A DNA stretch of 64,000 bases, from NCBI RefSeq assembly GCF_004798965.1, contig NZ_SDSD01000001.1:1-64000 (forward strand), given 5' to 3'. The position numbers and the translations under genes were made by a program. The stretch comes from Onishia niordana. Lineage in GTDB: Bacteria > Pseudomonadota > Gammaproteobacteria > Pseudomonadales > Halomonadaceae. The notes below the pieces were generated by a model that did not search any database, was not told the DNA's origin, and saw only the letters and a program-made list of their open reading frames with translations. Positions 1 through 9,233 of this stretch are shown here, piece after piece (position 1 is the stretch's first letter; each line of letters starts with the position of its first letter).

Positions 1-459
1 GACCGGGCAAACCAGCGGCGAGTTGAACGCCGATCGAGTGGAGGCGCATTTTACCGTTTCCGGCTGTTTTGTCAATGTTGATCGATTCAAATCATTCGAA
101 AAACCTTAACGAAAACAAGTGCTTCCAACACCCTACACCGCTTCCGACGTGTGCTCGTCGGCGGCAGCGGATGCGTACTTTACGGACTATCGGCGCACCA
201 CGCAAGGGCTTTTTAGCACTAACATCAAAAACGGCCCAATACCTTTCACCAACCACACCACTGGCGCTTTCGCTGTGCCGATCAATGAGACTAGTCCAGG
301 CCCAAGGAACTCGCCAGATGAAATATCAGCACCCACCTAACAATGAGCATCTGCAACTCGGCCCCCACATGTTGGTGGGACTATTTGGCATAGCCATCTG
401 ATCAACACTGCCGGGCGCCCTCCTCCTTGCGGCCGAGTGGCGTATGACAGTCGATACAC
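1..459. other. gene-free left edge
   Basis: No convincing coding region was found in this stretch. The two plus-strand open frames here (starting near 69 and 119) have atypical composition and no recognisable domain. The only clear signal is the leftward promoter at 48-75. The part next to prpD holds the 3' flank of the propionate operon and lacks a clear T-tailed terminator. Confidence 0.6.
48..75 (-). promoter_or_regulatory. strong leftward sigma70 promoter, rRNA/tRNA style
   Basis: On the minus strand a perfect -35 box TTGACA (75-70) is followed after 16 nt by TAAAAT (53-48) and a GC-rich discriminator GCGCCTCC. An AT-rich stretch lies upstream (76-110). A -35 this good with a short spacer and GC discriminator is typical of stringently controlled rRNA or tRNA promoters. 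Transcription would start near position 40 and leave the window, so the gene it drives is not visible. Confidence 0.6.
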
Positions 460-1944
460 TCAGATCACGAATAGGTCTACGAAGCGATGAACTGGCGTGG
501 CCTCGAGGCGGGCCTGATCGGTGCAAAGGGCAAAGATGTCGTTGCAGCGACGCGGCACGAAGCGGGTCGCCAGGTTGGCCTTGAACTTATCCTCGAGCAG
601 CGGAATGCCTTCTTCACGGCGCCGGCGGTGACCGATCGGGTATTCGACGGCGACCTGCTCTGTCTTGCTGCCATCCTTGAAGAACACCTGAATGGCATTG
701 GCAATGGAGCGCTTGTCGGCCTCGAGGTACTCGCGGGTATAACGCGCGTCCTCGATGACCTCCATCTTGTCCCGCAGCTGATCGATAATGGGATGGTCAC
801 GATGAAAGGCATCCTCATAGTGCTCAGCGGTCAACTGGCCGAAGGCCAGCGGTACGGCGGTCATGTACTGTAAGCAATGATCCCGATCGGCCGGATTGGC
901 AAGCGCCCCTACCTTGGAGATGATGCGAATCGCCGACTCGTGGGTGGTGATCACGATCCGGTCGATCTCGTCGAGTCGATCCTTGACCTGCGGATGCAGC
1001 GTAACAGCGGCTTCGCAGGCGGTTTGGGCGTGAAACTCCGCCGGGAAGGATATCTTGAACAGCACGTCCTCCATCACATAGCTGCCATAGTCCTGGCTGA
1101 TGGCGAACTGACGCTGCCCTTCCGGTTTGATCTGCTGATCCTTGTTGGTCTTGGCGAACAGCACATCATAGAAGCCCCACTGAGGCGCACTGAGCACCCC
1201 GGGAATTCCCATCTCGCCGCGCATGGCGATATCGGCTAGGCGCACGGCGCGAGATGTCGCATCACCGGCGGCCCAGGACTTGCGCGAGCCGGCATTAGGC
1301 GCATGACGATAAGTGCGCAGACTCTGACCGTCGACGAAGGCATGGGACAGCGCAGACAGCAACTGCTCACGATCAGCCCCCATCAGCTTGGCGACCACTG
1401 CGGTGGAGGCCACCTTGACCAGCACCACGTGGTCGAGCCCCACGCGATTGAAAGAATTCTCCAGTGCCATCACGCCCTGGATTTCGTGGGCCATGACCAT
1501 TGCCTCGAGCACTTCGCGCATGGTCACCGGTTGGCGGCCGTCGGCTACCCGTTGCTGCGACAGGTGATCGGCGACGGCGAGAATCCCGCCTAGGTTATCC
1601 GAGGGGTGTCCCCATTCGGCGGCCAGCCAAGTGTCGTTGTAATCGAGCCAGCGGATGATGCAGCCGATATCCCAGGCGGCCTTGACCGGGTCGAGGCGGA
1701 AGGACGTGCCCGGCACCCGCGCACCATGGGGCACTGTTGTACCCTCCACCAATGGCCCCAAATGCTTGGTGCACTCGGGGAAACGCAGCGCCAGCAGACC
1801 ACAGCCGAGCGTGTCCATCAGGCAGTTGCGCGCCGTCTCCAGGGCCTCGGCGCTGTCGATGCGATAGCCCAGTACATAGTCTGCGATCCGTTGAAGCTCG
1901 GTATCATAATCCGGACGAACATTGGCTTCTGCGGTGGCATCCAT
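460..1944 (-). CDS. prpD: 2-methylcitrate dehydratase PrpD
   Basis: MmgE/PrpD family protein of 494 aa (Salmonella/E. coli PrpD about 483). It removes water from 2-methylcitrate to give 2-methyl-cis-aconitate in the cytosolic methylcitrate cycle. The conserved family block with D-x-N-D and HPSDN lies at residues 101-120. ATG at 1944 is preceded by a strong GAGGAGG. It is the last gene of the leftward prp operon, 197 nt after prpF. That operon also carries acnD/prpF, a second route for the same step. PrpD might therefore act on a different stereoisomer or be a backup (inference). Confidence 0.93.
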   Translation of the reverse strand: MDATAEANVRPDYDTELQRIADYVLGYRIDSAEALETARNCLMDTLGCGLLALRFPECTKHLGPLVEGTTVPHGARVPGTSFRLDPVKAAWDIGCIIRWLDYNDTWLAAEWGHPSDNLGGILAVADHLSQQRVADGRQPVTMREVLEAMVMAHEIQGVMALENSFNRVGLDHVVLVKVASTAVVAKLMGADREQLLSALSHAFVDGQSLRTYRHAPNAGSRKSWAAGDATSRAVRLADIAMRGEMGIPGVLSAPQWGFYDVLFAKTNKDQQIKPEGQRQFAISQDYGSYVMEDVLFKISFPAEFHAQTACEAAVTLHPQVKDRLDEIDRIVITTHESAIRIISKVGALANPADRDHCLQYMTAVPLAFGQLTAEHYEDAFHRDHPIIDQLRDKMEVIEDARYTREYLEADKRSIANAIQVFFKDGSKTEQVAVEYPIGHRRRREEGIPLLEDKFKANLATRFVPRRCNDIFALCTDQARLEATPVHRFVDLFVI

Positions 1945-1973
1945 GGCAGATCCTCCTCATCACTGGCGGGTCA

Positions 1974-2075
1974 TACGTCATTGCTGACCACTTCACTATA
2001 AGTAAAGGATAGGTAAAGGCGACGCCCCAGGAAGTGGGCCGGTGTAAAGGCAATACGTCAGACCGACCACTTCAC
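1974..2075. repeat. imperfect direct repeat in the prpF-prpD gap
   Basis: TACGTCA followed 4-5 nt later by GACCACTTCAC occurs at 1974-1996 and again at 2054-2075, 80 nt apart. TAAAGG also recurs between the copies. This could be a small tandem duplication or a paired protein-binding site. Its function is unknown. Confidence 0.5.
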
Positions 2076-2141
2076 GGCAGCAACGCTCTAAAGGGCTCAC
2101 CGGCAACGCTTGTCAGCAAGGCAATCCGGTCAACAGACAGA

Positions 2142-3332
2142 TCAGAAGCTGTCACCGGGCACGCGAACGAAGCCCTCCATCAGCACCCGCGCGCTACGAC
2201 TCATTACCGCCTGATCGATCATCCAACGACCGTCTACCAGACTCGCTTCCGCACCAACCCGTAGGGTGCCGGAGGGATGGCCAAAGGTGACGGCATTGCG
2301 CTTGCCACCGCCGGCCGCCAAATTGACCAGCGTTCCCTCGATGGCTGCCGCCGAGGCGATAGCGACTGCCGCGGTACCCATCATGGCGTGGTGCAACTTG
2401 CCCATTGAGAGGGCCCGTACCCGCAGATCGATCTCCTCGGCCTCGACCGCCTTGCCGCTGGAGGCGGTGTAGCTCGCCGGCGGTGCCACGAAGGCGACCT
2501 TGGGCGTGTGCTGGCGATTGGCGGCCTCGCCAAGCTCGTTGATCAGCCCCATGCGCAGGGCCGCGTGGGCGCGGATGGTCTCGAAGCGTTCGAGCGCCCG
2601 GGGATCGCCATTGATCGTCTCCTGGAGCTCGCTGCCGGTATAGCCGAGATCGGCGGCGTTCACGAACACCGTGGGGATGCCGGCATTGATCATCGTCACC
2701 TTAATGACGCCCTCCTCCACTACGTCGGCCGGCACCTCTAGATCATCGACCAGCTGACCGGTGGGAAAGATAGCGCCCTCGCCGTCTGCGGGATCCTTGA
2801 AGGCCACGGGCACCTCAGCGGCCGGGAAGGTCACGCCGTCGAGCGCAAAGTCGCCCGTCTCCTGCACCTGGCCATCAATGATCGGCACCCGCGACAGGAT
2901 CGTCTTGCCAATGTTGGCCTGCCAGATACGCACCTCAACCACGCCATTTTCCGGGATTCGCGCGGGATCTATAAGGCCATTACTGATAGCGAAGGGGCCC
3001 ACCGCCGCAGAGAGGTTGCCGCAGTTACCGCTCCAGTCGACAAAGGCCTTGTCGATGGAGACCTGCCCAAAGAGGTAGTCGACGTCATGGTCGGGGCTCT
3101 CACTCTTGGAGAGAATCACGGTCTTGCTGGTGCTGGAGGTCGCCCCGCCCATGCCGTCGATCTGTTTCTGGTAAGGGTCGGGACTGCCGATCACGCGCAA
3201 CAGCAACCGGTCGCGGGCCTCCCCGGGGACCTGGGCAGTGTCAGGCAGGTCGGTGAGTCTAAAGAAAACCCCCTTGCTGGTGCCGCCACGCATATAGGTG
3301 GCGGGCACTTTTATCTGCGGATGGTGGATCAT
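2142..3332 (-). CDS. prpF: AcnD-accessory protein PrpF (2-methylaconitate isomerase)
   Basis: PrpF family protein of 396 aa with the diaminopimelate-epimerase fold. It isomerises 2-methylaconitate between trans and cis forms so that AcnD can supply the methylcitrate cycle. Visible family signatures are MRGGTSKGVFF at residues 14-24, the Lys70 region (GGATSSTSK) and Cys104 in SGNCGNLSAA, matching the catalytic Lys/Cys region described for Shewanella PrpF. ATG at 3332 has GAGGAGG upstream. The gene starts 9 nt after acnD ends, so the two are translationally close, as expected for partners. Confidence 0.93.
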   Translation of the reverse strand: MIHHPQIKVPATYMRGGTSKGVFFRLTDLPDTAQVPGEARDRLLLRVIGSPDPYQKQIDGMGGATSSTSKTVILSKSESPDHDVDYLFGQVSIDKAFVDWSGNCGNLSAAVGPFAISNGLIDPARIPENGVVEVRIWQANIGKTILSRVPIIDGQVQETGDFALDGVTFPAAEVPVAFKDPADGEGAIFPTGQLVDDLEVPADVVEEGVIKVTMINAGIPTVFVNAADLGYTGSELQETINGDPRALERFETIRAHAALRMGLINELGEAANRQHTPKVAFVAPPASYTASSGKAVEAEEIDLRVRALSMGKLHHAMMGTAAVAIASAAAIEGTLVNLAAGGGKRNAVTFGHPSGTLRVGAEASLVDGRWMIDQAVMSRSARVLMEGFVRVPGDSF

Positions 3333-3341
3333 GCAGCCTCC

Positions 3342-5954
3342 TCAGGCGACCTCGCTGGATTCAAGAAAGTCCTGAGCAAAGCGCTGCAAGACGCCGCCAG
3401 CCGAGTAGATGGACACCTCTTCAGCGGTATCCAGCCGACAGATGACCGGTACCCGCTCGACCTCACCCGTCTGGCGGTGAATCACCAGCTCGAGGGTGGC
3501 GCGCGGTGCCGACGTTCCTTCCACATCATAGATCTCGGTGCCGTCCAGTTGCAGCGTGTGGCGGGTGGTGCCCTCCTCGAACTGCAACGGCATCACCCCC
3601 ATGCCGACCAGGTTGGTGCGGTGAATACGCTCAAACCCTTCGGCGATGATGGCTTCGACACCCGCAAGCGCCACGCCCTTCGCCGCCCAGTCACGTGACG
3701 AGCCCTGGCCGTAGTCGGCACCGGCGATAATAATCAACGGCTGCTTGCGTTCCATGTAGGTTTCGATGGCCTCCCACATGCGCGTGACCTGGCCTTCCGG
3801 CTCGATGCGTGCAAGCGAGCCTTGCCGCAGCTTGCCGTCCTCGTCCCGCACCATCTCGTTGTAGAGCTTGGGGTTGGCAAAGGTGGCGCGCTGAGCGGTG
3901 AGATGATCGCCGCGATGGGTCGCGTAAGAATTGAAGTCCTCCTCGGGCAGGCCCATCTTGTCCAGGTACTCGCCCGCCGCACTGTCCAGCATGATGGCGT
4001 TGGACGGGGATAAATGATCCGTGGTGATGTTGTCCGGCAACACCGCCAACGGTCGCATGCCCTTGAGCATTTTCTCGCCGACCATACCGCCTTCCCAGTA
4101 AGGAGGACGACGGATGTAGGTGCTCTGGGGACGCCATTGATAGAGCGGGCTGACCTCAGTGCTCGCACCCTTGTCCACATCGAACATCGGGATATAGGTG
4201 GCCCGAAACTGCTCCGGCTTGACGCTCTTCTTGACGATGGCATCGACCTCCTCGTCAGCGGGCCAGATATCCTTCAGCGTGACCGGATTGCCCTCCTGGT
4301 CGTAGCCCAGAGCATCCTTTTCGATGTCAAAACGAATGGTCCCCGCGATGGCATAGGCCACCACCAACGGTGGCGAGGCCAGGAAGGCCTGCTTGGCATA
4401 AGGATGAATGCGGCCATCGAAGTTACGGTTGCCGGAGAGCACAGCCGTGGAATAGAGGTCCCGGTCGACGATTTCCTGCTGGATGTCAGGGTCCAGGGCG
4501 CCGGACATGCCATTGCAGGTGGTACACGCAAACGCCACCACGCCAAAGCCGAGATCCTCGAGCTCAGGCAGTAGGTTGGCCTCCTCCAAGTACATCTTCA
4601 CGGTCTTGGACCCAGGGGCCAGAGAGCTCTTCACCCAGGGCTTACGTGTCAGCCCCAGCTGGTTGGCATTACGGGCGATCAGACCGGCCGCCACCATGTT
4701 GCGCGGGTTGCTGGTGTTGGTGCAGCTGGTGATGGCGGCGATGATTACCGCGCCATCGGGTAACTTGCCCGCCTTTTCTTCCTCTTGTGCCTTGTCCAGG
4801 TTCACGGCAATGCCACGCTTGGCGAGCTCGGAGGTCGGCAGGTGGGCATGCGGATTGGAAGGACCCGCCAGGGTGCGAGTGACCGAGGAGAGATCGAAAG
4901 TGAGCATGCGCTCGTACTCGGCATCCTCAAGGCTGTCGGCCCACAGGCCTGCGATCTTGGCGTACTGCTCGACCAGCGCCACCTGATCGTCATCACGACC
5001 GGTGAGCTTCAGGTAGTCGATGGTCTGGCCGTCGATGTAGAACATCGCCGCCGTCGCCCCGTATTCGGGCGTCATATTGGAAATGGTGGCACGGTCGCCC
5101 ACGGTCAGCGCTTCGGCACCCTCGCCGAAGAACTCCAGGTAGGCGCCGACCACGCGCTGCTGGCGCAGGAACTCGGTCAGCGCCAGCACCATGTCGGTGC
5201 TGGTGATACCCGGCTGCAGCCGGCCGGTAAGCTTCACACCGACGATGTCGGGCAGGCGCATCATGGAGGCGCGACCCAGCATCACGCTCTCTGCCTCGAG
5301 GCCACCCACACCGACGGAGATCACGCCCAGGGCGTCAACCATGGGGGTGTGGCTGTCGGTGCCCACACAGGTATCCGGGAAGGCCACGCCATCCCGCTTC
5401 TGCACCACCGGCGACATCTTCTCCAGATTGATCTGGTGCATGATGCCGTTGCCGGGCGGAATGACATCGACGTTCTTGAACGCGGTCTTCGTCCAGTTGA
5501 TGAAGTGGAAGCGGTCGTCGTTACGCCGGTCCTCGATGGCCCGATTCTGCTCGAAGGCGTCCTGCTCGAAGCCGGCATGTTCGACGGCCAGGGAGTGGTC
5601 GACGATCAGCTGGGTCGGCACCACCGGGTTGACCTTGGCCGGGTCACCGCCCTTCTCGGCGATGGCATCACGCAGGCCGGCAAGGTCGACGAGGGCCGTC
5701 TGGCCGAGGATGTCATGACACACCACCCGCGCCGGATACCAGGGAAAGTCCAGGTCGCGCCGACGCTCAATCAGCTGCTCGAGAGCATCGGTCAGCATCG
5801 CCGGATCACAGCGGCGCACCAGCTGCTCGGCCAGCACGCGCGAGGTGTAGGGAAGGGTGTTGAAGGCACCGGGCTTTATGTCGTCGACGGCCGCACGGGT
5901 GTCGAAATAATCAAGCGATGTGCCGGGTAAGGGCTTGCGGTACTCAGTGTTCAT
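3342..5954 (-). CDS. acnD: Fe/S-dependent 2-methylcitrate dehydratase AcnD
   Basis: Aconitase-superfamily enzyme of 870 aa. It dehydrates 2-methylcitrate to 2-methylaconitate and needs PrpF in vivo. The three [4Fe-4S] ligands are visible: Cys411 in TSCTNTSNP and Cys477/Cys480 in ACTTCNG. The swivel domain with the SSRDWAAKG motif lies near the C-terminus. I chose ATG 5954 (MNTEYRKPLPGT) because this N-terminus is typical of AcnD. An in-frame ATG at 5966 would add four residues, and neither start has a strong Shine-Dalgarno. It follows prpC by 179 nt, the second-widest gap in the operon. Confidence 0.92.
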   Translation of the reverse strand: MNTEYRKPLPGTSLDYFDTRAAVDDIKPGAFNTLPYTSRVLAEQLVRRCDPAMLTDALEQLIERRRDLDFPWYPARVVCHDILGQTALVDLAGLRDAIAEKGGDPAKVNPVVPTQLIVDHSLAVEHAGFEQDAFEQNRAIEDRRNDDRFHFINWTKTAFKNVDVIPPGNGIMHQINLEKMSPVVQKRDGVAFPDTCVGTDSHTPMVDALGVISVGVGGLEAESVMLGRASMMRLPDIVGVKLTGRLQPGITSTDMVLALTEFLRQQRVVGAYLEFFGEGAEALTVGDRATISNMTPEYGATAAMFYIDGQTIDYLKLTGRDDDQVALVEQYAKIAGLWADSLEDAEYERMLTFDLSSVTRTLAGPSNPHAHLPTSELAKRGIAVNLDKAQEEEKAGKLPDGAVIIAAITSCTNTSNPRNMVAAGLIARNANQLGLTRKPWVKSSLAPGSKTVKMYLEEANLLPELEDLGFGVVAFACTTCNGMSGALDPDIQQEIVDRDLYSTAVLSGNRNFDGRIHPYAKQAFLASPPLVVAYAIAGTIRFDIEKDALGYDQEGNPVTLKDIWPADEEVDAIVKKSVKPEQFRATYIPMFDVDKGASTEVSPLYQWRPQSTYIRRPPYWEGGMVGEKMLKGMRPLAVLPDNITTDHLSPSNAIMLDSAAGEYLDKMGLPEEDFNSYATHRGDHLTAQRATFANPKLYNEMVRDEDGKLRQGSLARIEPEGQVTRMWEAIETYMERKQPLIIIAGADYGQGSSRDWAAKGVALAGVEAIIAEGFERIHRTNLVGMGVMPLQFEEGTTRHTLQLDGTEIYDVEGTSAPRATLELVIHRQTGEVERVPVICRLDTAEEVSIYSAGGVLQRFAQDFLESSEVA

Positions 5955-6100
5955 GGCGTGCACCATCGGTTCAGGGACAGAAGAAAAGGCGATTGCAGCG
6001 GCTATCCAGTCAGGAACAAGCCTGCGCGGGCACTATGAACCCATCCCTGGGTGCTACCGACGCCTTCCCTGGCGTAGGGCCCTCGCTTCGACTTGTCCCC

Positions 6101-6120
6101 GCCCTTATCAAGACAAGGGC
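6101..6120 (-). terminator. intercistronic hairpin after prpC
   Basis: GCCCTT and AAGGGC arms (6101-6106, 6115-6120) with an 8-nt loop lie directly after the prpC stop on the minus strand. There is no T-run, so it is more likely a processing or mRNA-stability element between prpC and acnD than a full terminator. Confidence 0.35.
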
Positions 6121-6133
6121 TCAGACAGGCACG

Positions 6134-7261
6134 TCAGTCGCGCTCCTCGATGGGCACCCATTCGCTCTTCTCGGGGCCGACATAATCGGCGCTCGGGCGA
6201 ATGATGCGATTGTTCTCACGCTGCTCGAAGACATGGGCGCACCAACCGGTGACCCGCGAGCAGACGAAGATCGGCGTAAACAACTTGGTGGGAATGCCCA
6301 TAAAGTAATAGGCGCTGGCGTGGAAGAAGTCGGCGTTGCAGAACAGTTTCTTCTCACGCCACATGACCGCCTCGACACGCTCGGAGACTGGATACAGAAC
6401 GCTATCGCCAACGTCCTCGGCAAGCTTCTGGGACCAGTGCTTGATGATGGCGTTGCGCGGATCGGACTCACGATAGATGGCATGGCCGAAGCCCATGATC
6501 TTGTCGCGGCGGGAGAGCATGCCCATGACCTCACGCTCGGCCTCTTCAGGCGACTGCCAGTCCTCGATCATCGCCATCGCCGCCTCGTTGGCTCCGCCAT
6601 GCAAGGGGCCGCGCAGCGAACCAATGGCGCCGGTCACGCAGGAGTGCATGTCCGACAGCGTGGAAGCACAGACGCGGGCGGTGAAGGTCGAGGCGTTGAA
6701 CTCATGCTCGGCGTAGAGAATCAACGAGACATTCATCACCCGGGCGTGCAGCTCAGAGGCCGGTTCATCATGCAGCAGGTGCAGGAAGTGCCCGCCGACC
6801 GAGGCGTCATCGGTCTCGGTCTCGATGCGCACGCCATCGTGGGTGAAACGGTACCAGTAGCAGATAATCGATGGCAGGACGGCGAGCAGGCGGTCGGTCA
6901 CGTCCTGCTGCTGATCGAAGCTCTCTTCCGTTTCCAGGTTGCCAAGCATCGAGGCGCCGGTGCGCATCACGTCCATGGGGTGAGCGTCGGCGGGAATCTG
7001 TTCAAGCACGCTCTTCAGCGCCTGGGGCAGGCCGCGCAATCCCTTGAGCTTGGCGATATAGGCATCCAGCTCAGCCTGATTCGGCAGCTTGCCCTTGAGC
7101 AGCAGATAAGCCACTTCCTCGAACTTCGCCTTTTCGGCCAGTTCTTCGATGTCGAAGCCGCGATAGGTCAGGCCGGATCCGGTATGACCAACGGTGCACA
7201 GTGCCGTGGCACCGGCACTCTGGCCTCTCAAGCCGGCGCCACCGATGGGTTTATCTGCCAT
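6134..7261 (-). CDS. prpC: 2-methylcitrate synthase PrpC
   Basis: Citrate-synthase family protein of 375 aa that condenses propionyl-CoA with oxaloacetate to 2-methylcitrate, the entry step of the cycle. The catalytic triad is readable: His221 in HGGANEAAM, His260 in GFGHAIYR and Asp311 in NADFFHAS. The short length (about 375 aa rather than about 430) and the FCNADFFHASAYYFMGIPT block are typical of methylcitrate rather than hexameric citrate synthases. ATG at 7261 is preceded by AGGAGA. It lies between prpB (75 nt upstream) and acnD. Confidence 0.95.
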   Translation of the reverse strand: MADKPIGGAGLRGQSAGATALCTVGHTGSGLTYRGFDIEELAEKAKFEEVAYLLLKGKLPNQAELDAYIAKLKGLRGLPQALKSVLEQIPADAHPMDVMRTGASMLGNLETEESFDQQQDVTDRLLAVLPSIICYWYRFTHDGVRIETETDDASVGGHFLHLLHDEPASELHARVMNVSLILYAEHEFNASTFTARVCASTLSDMHSCVTGAIGSLRGPLHGGANEAAMAMIEDWQSPEEAEREVMGMLSRRDKIMGFGHAIYRESDPRNAIIKHWSQKLAEDVGDSVLYPVSERVEAVMWREKKLFCNADFFHASAYYFMGIPTKLFTPIFVCSRVTGWCAHVFEQRENNRIIRPSADYVGPEKSEWVPIEERD

Positions 7262-7336
7262 GTCGTGTCTCCTACTGACGTGTAAGCGAGATTATGCTTA
7301 TTGTTGAGATGCTAAAGGCCCTCGACCCTGGACGGC

Positions 7337-8224
7337 TCAGGTCTGCTCTTTATCGGCAAAGAGCGCATCCAGTTTCTGCTCAAAGCGGTGGTAGTCGAGA
7401 AAATCGTAGAGCTCATCGCGCGTCTGCATGCTGTCGACCACGTCACGCTGATGCCCGTTGTCGTGGATACTCTGATAGACCTTGAGAGCCGCCGCATTCA
7501 TGGCGCGGAAGGCTGACAGCGGATACAACACCATCCGGCAGCCGACCTCACCCAGCTCCTGCTGGCTGAATAGCGGTGTTGCCCCAAATTCGGTGATATT
7601 GGCAAGAATCGGCGCCTTGACCCTGTCGCAGAAGGCACGATAGTCCTCGAGACTATGGACAGCTTCGGCGAAGATGGCATCGGCGCCGGCCTCCACACAG
7701 GCATTGGCCCGGTCGATGGCAGCCTCGAGCCCTTCCTTCTGGAAGGCATCGGTTCGTGCAATAAGGTAGAAGTCTGGATCAATACGCGCGTCGGCCGCCG
7801 CCTTGATGCGGTCGACCATTTCCTCTTTTGAGACGATGGCCTTGTTGGGACGATGCCCACAGCGCTTCTGCGCCACCTGATCCTCGAGGTGAACGGCGGC
7901 AACGCCGGCGCGCTGCATCTCCTTGACGGTACGCTCGATATTGAAAGCGCCGCCCCAGCCGGTATCGATGTCCACCAGCAACGGGAGATCAGTGGCGGCG
8001 GTGATCCGCTTCGCGTCCTCGACCACATCATTCATGGTGGTCATGCCAAGGTCAGGCAGCCCGAAAGAAGCATTGGCCACTCCTCCCCCAGACAAGTAGA
8101 TCGCCTGATGACCGACCCGCTGCGCCATCAGTGCGGTATAGGCGTTGACAGTGCCCAGGATGGGTAGCGGACGCTGCGCCTCGAGAGCGGCACGAAAGCG
8201 GGCACCGGGGGTAAAGGTGGTCAT
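7337..8224 (-). CDS. prpB: 2-methylisocitrate lyase PrpB
   Basis: Isocitrate-lyase/PEP-mutase superfamily protein of 295 aa. It cleaves 2-methylisocitrate to pyruvate and succinate, the last step of the cycle. The signature KRCGH with catalytic Cys122 spans residues 120-124, and the Mg-binding DIDTGWGG starts at residue 85. ATG at 8224 follows AGGAGATCACC. It is the first catabolic gene after the regulator, 40 nt downstream of it. Length and motifs match the family and nothing is missing. Confidence 0.95.
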   Translation of the reverse strand: MTTFTPGARFRAALEAQRPLPILGTVNAYTALMAQRVGHQAIYLSGGGVANASFGLPDLGMTTMNDVVEDAKRITAATDLPLLVDIDTGWGGAFNIERTVKEMQRAGVAAVHLEDQVAQKRCGHRPNKAIVSKEEMVDRIKAAADARIDPDFYLIARTDAFQKEGLEAAIDRANACVEAGADAIFAEAVHSLEDYRAFCDRVKAPILANITEFGATPLFSQQELGEVGCRMVLYPLSAFRAMNAAALKVYQSIHDNGHQRDVVDSMQTRDELYDFLDYHRFEQKLDALFADKEQT

Positions 8225-8264
8225 GGTGATCTCCTATCTGGATAAGTACCCCGGGCGACGTCCG

Positions 8265-8975
8265 TCATGGGGTAGAGGTGGATTCCTGGTCGAGAATAGC
8301 CGCATAGCGTTCGGCGACATTCGCCCTCGATGCGCTGACGTGACGTCGCATCAAAAGCTCAGAAAGCTCGGCATCACCGGCCTCAATGGCATCGACAATG
8401 CGATGATGCTCGACAAAGGCTCGCTGCGGCCGACTACCACTGGCACTGAACTGGGTGCGATAGAGCCGCACCAGGTAATAAAGATCGTCGCAGAGAATCG
8501 TCATCAGCATGCGGTTGTGACTGCCCTGCACGATCATGTAATGAAAGTCGAGATCTCCTTCCCGCTGAAAGTAGGCTTCACCGCGTCTCAGGTCCGCCTG
8601 GCGCTCGTGCACGGCCAGCACATCGCGCAAGCCCGCGATCTCCTCCGCGGTCATGTGCTCGGCAGCCAGCCGTGCGGCCATGCTTTCAAGCGCCTCGCGC
8701 ACGTCGAATAGCTCGATCAGCTCCTTCATCGACAGCTTGACCACGCGAGCACCGACGTGGGGCACCCTCTCGATCAGGCGATGCGTCTCGAGCCTGCGCA
8801 TCGCCTCGCGTAGTGGACCGCGAGAAATGCCGTAGGCCTTGGACAGCCCCGGCTCTGTAATTTTGCTGCCCGGCGCCAGATCTCCGCGCACAATGGCGCT
8901 CTGCAACTGGTTGAAGACCCGCTCCGCCAAGGTGCGCACTTCGGGGGTCTCAAGATCCGTTGAGGTTGTTGTCAT
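8265..8975 (-). CDS. prpR: GntR/FCD-family regulator of the prp operon
   Basis: Transcription factor of 236 aa. It has an N-terminal winged helix-turn-helix (about residues 15-75, with the GntR signature around ITEPGLSKAYGISRGPLREA) and a C-terminal all-helical FCD ligand domain carrying conserved His residues (DFHYMIV). It heads the prp operon, so it probably represses it and responds to a cycle intermediate (inference). ATG 8975 was chosen; an in-frame TTG at 8990 lies inside the operator. The 16-bp palindrome at 8978-8993 abuts this start, indicating autoregulation. This is not the sigma54-type PrpR of enterics; the symbol is by role only. Confidence 0.85.
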   Translation of the reverse strand: MTTTSTDLETPEVRTLAERVFNQLQSAIVRGDLAPGSKITEPGLSKAYGISRGPLREAMRRLETHRLIERVPHVGARVVKLSMKELIELFDVREALESMAARLAAEHMTAEEIAGLRDVLAVHERQADLRRGEAYFQREGDLDFHYMIVQGSHNRMLMTILCDDLYYLVRLYRTQFSASGSRPQRAFVEHHRIVDAIEAGDAELSELLMRRHVSASRANVAERYAAILDQESTSTP

Positions 8976-8977
8976 GT

Positions 8978-8993
8978 TAATTGTCGACAATTA
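8978..8993. promoter_or_regulatory. palindromic operator O1 of the prp regulator
   Basis: Perfect 16-bp palindrome TAATTGTCGACAATTA immediately upstream of the regulator ATG. FCD-type GntR proteins bind short palindromes of this kind. Its position next to the start codon would block transcription or translation initiation of the whole operon. Confidence 0.65.
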
Positions 8994-9098
8994 GATGATG
9001 AGATGAACTTTAGCCAGCTGTCTCGTCGGGGTCAATACGCATGCACCCCGCAAAGACTACACCTTTGGGCGTAAGGCTAAAGACGAGCATGAAACTTG

Positions 9099-9108
9099 TT
9101 GTCGACAA
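9099..9108. promoter_or_regulatory. palindromic operator O2 of the prp regulator
   Basis: A second copy of the same core, TTGTCGACAA, is centred 118 bp from O1 in the prpR-pabB intergenic region. Two identical 10-bp cores in 130 bp are unlikely by chance. Looping between the sites or control of the upstream promoter is possible. Confidence 0.55.
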
Positions 9109-9233
9109 TGTTAGCAGAGTTGATAGGGTAACGCCGAGCACTTCCCTCTTCATCAACGCTGAAGCCGAGAGAGATGGGACAAACGGTCTCATGCGGCCTA
9201 GAATGTGCCGCTCGTTGAAGAAAAGCGCACCCC

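Noticed and set aside
69-401. 110-codon plus-strand frame at the left edge
   Set aside because: Composition and lack of a start signal suggest non-coding DNA; another frame overlaps it equally well.
5918-7285. 455-codon plus-strand open frame opposite acnD and prpC
   Set aside because: It runs antisense to two genes with intact catalytic motifs and is His/Gly/Val-rich in the way typical of high-GC shadow frames. No domain or ribosome site is evident.
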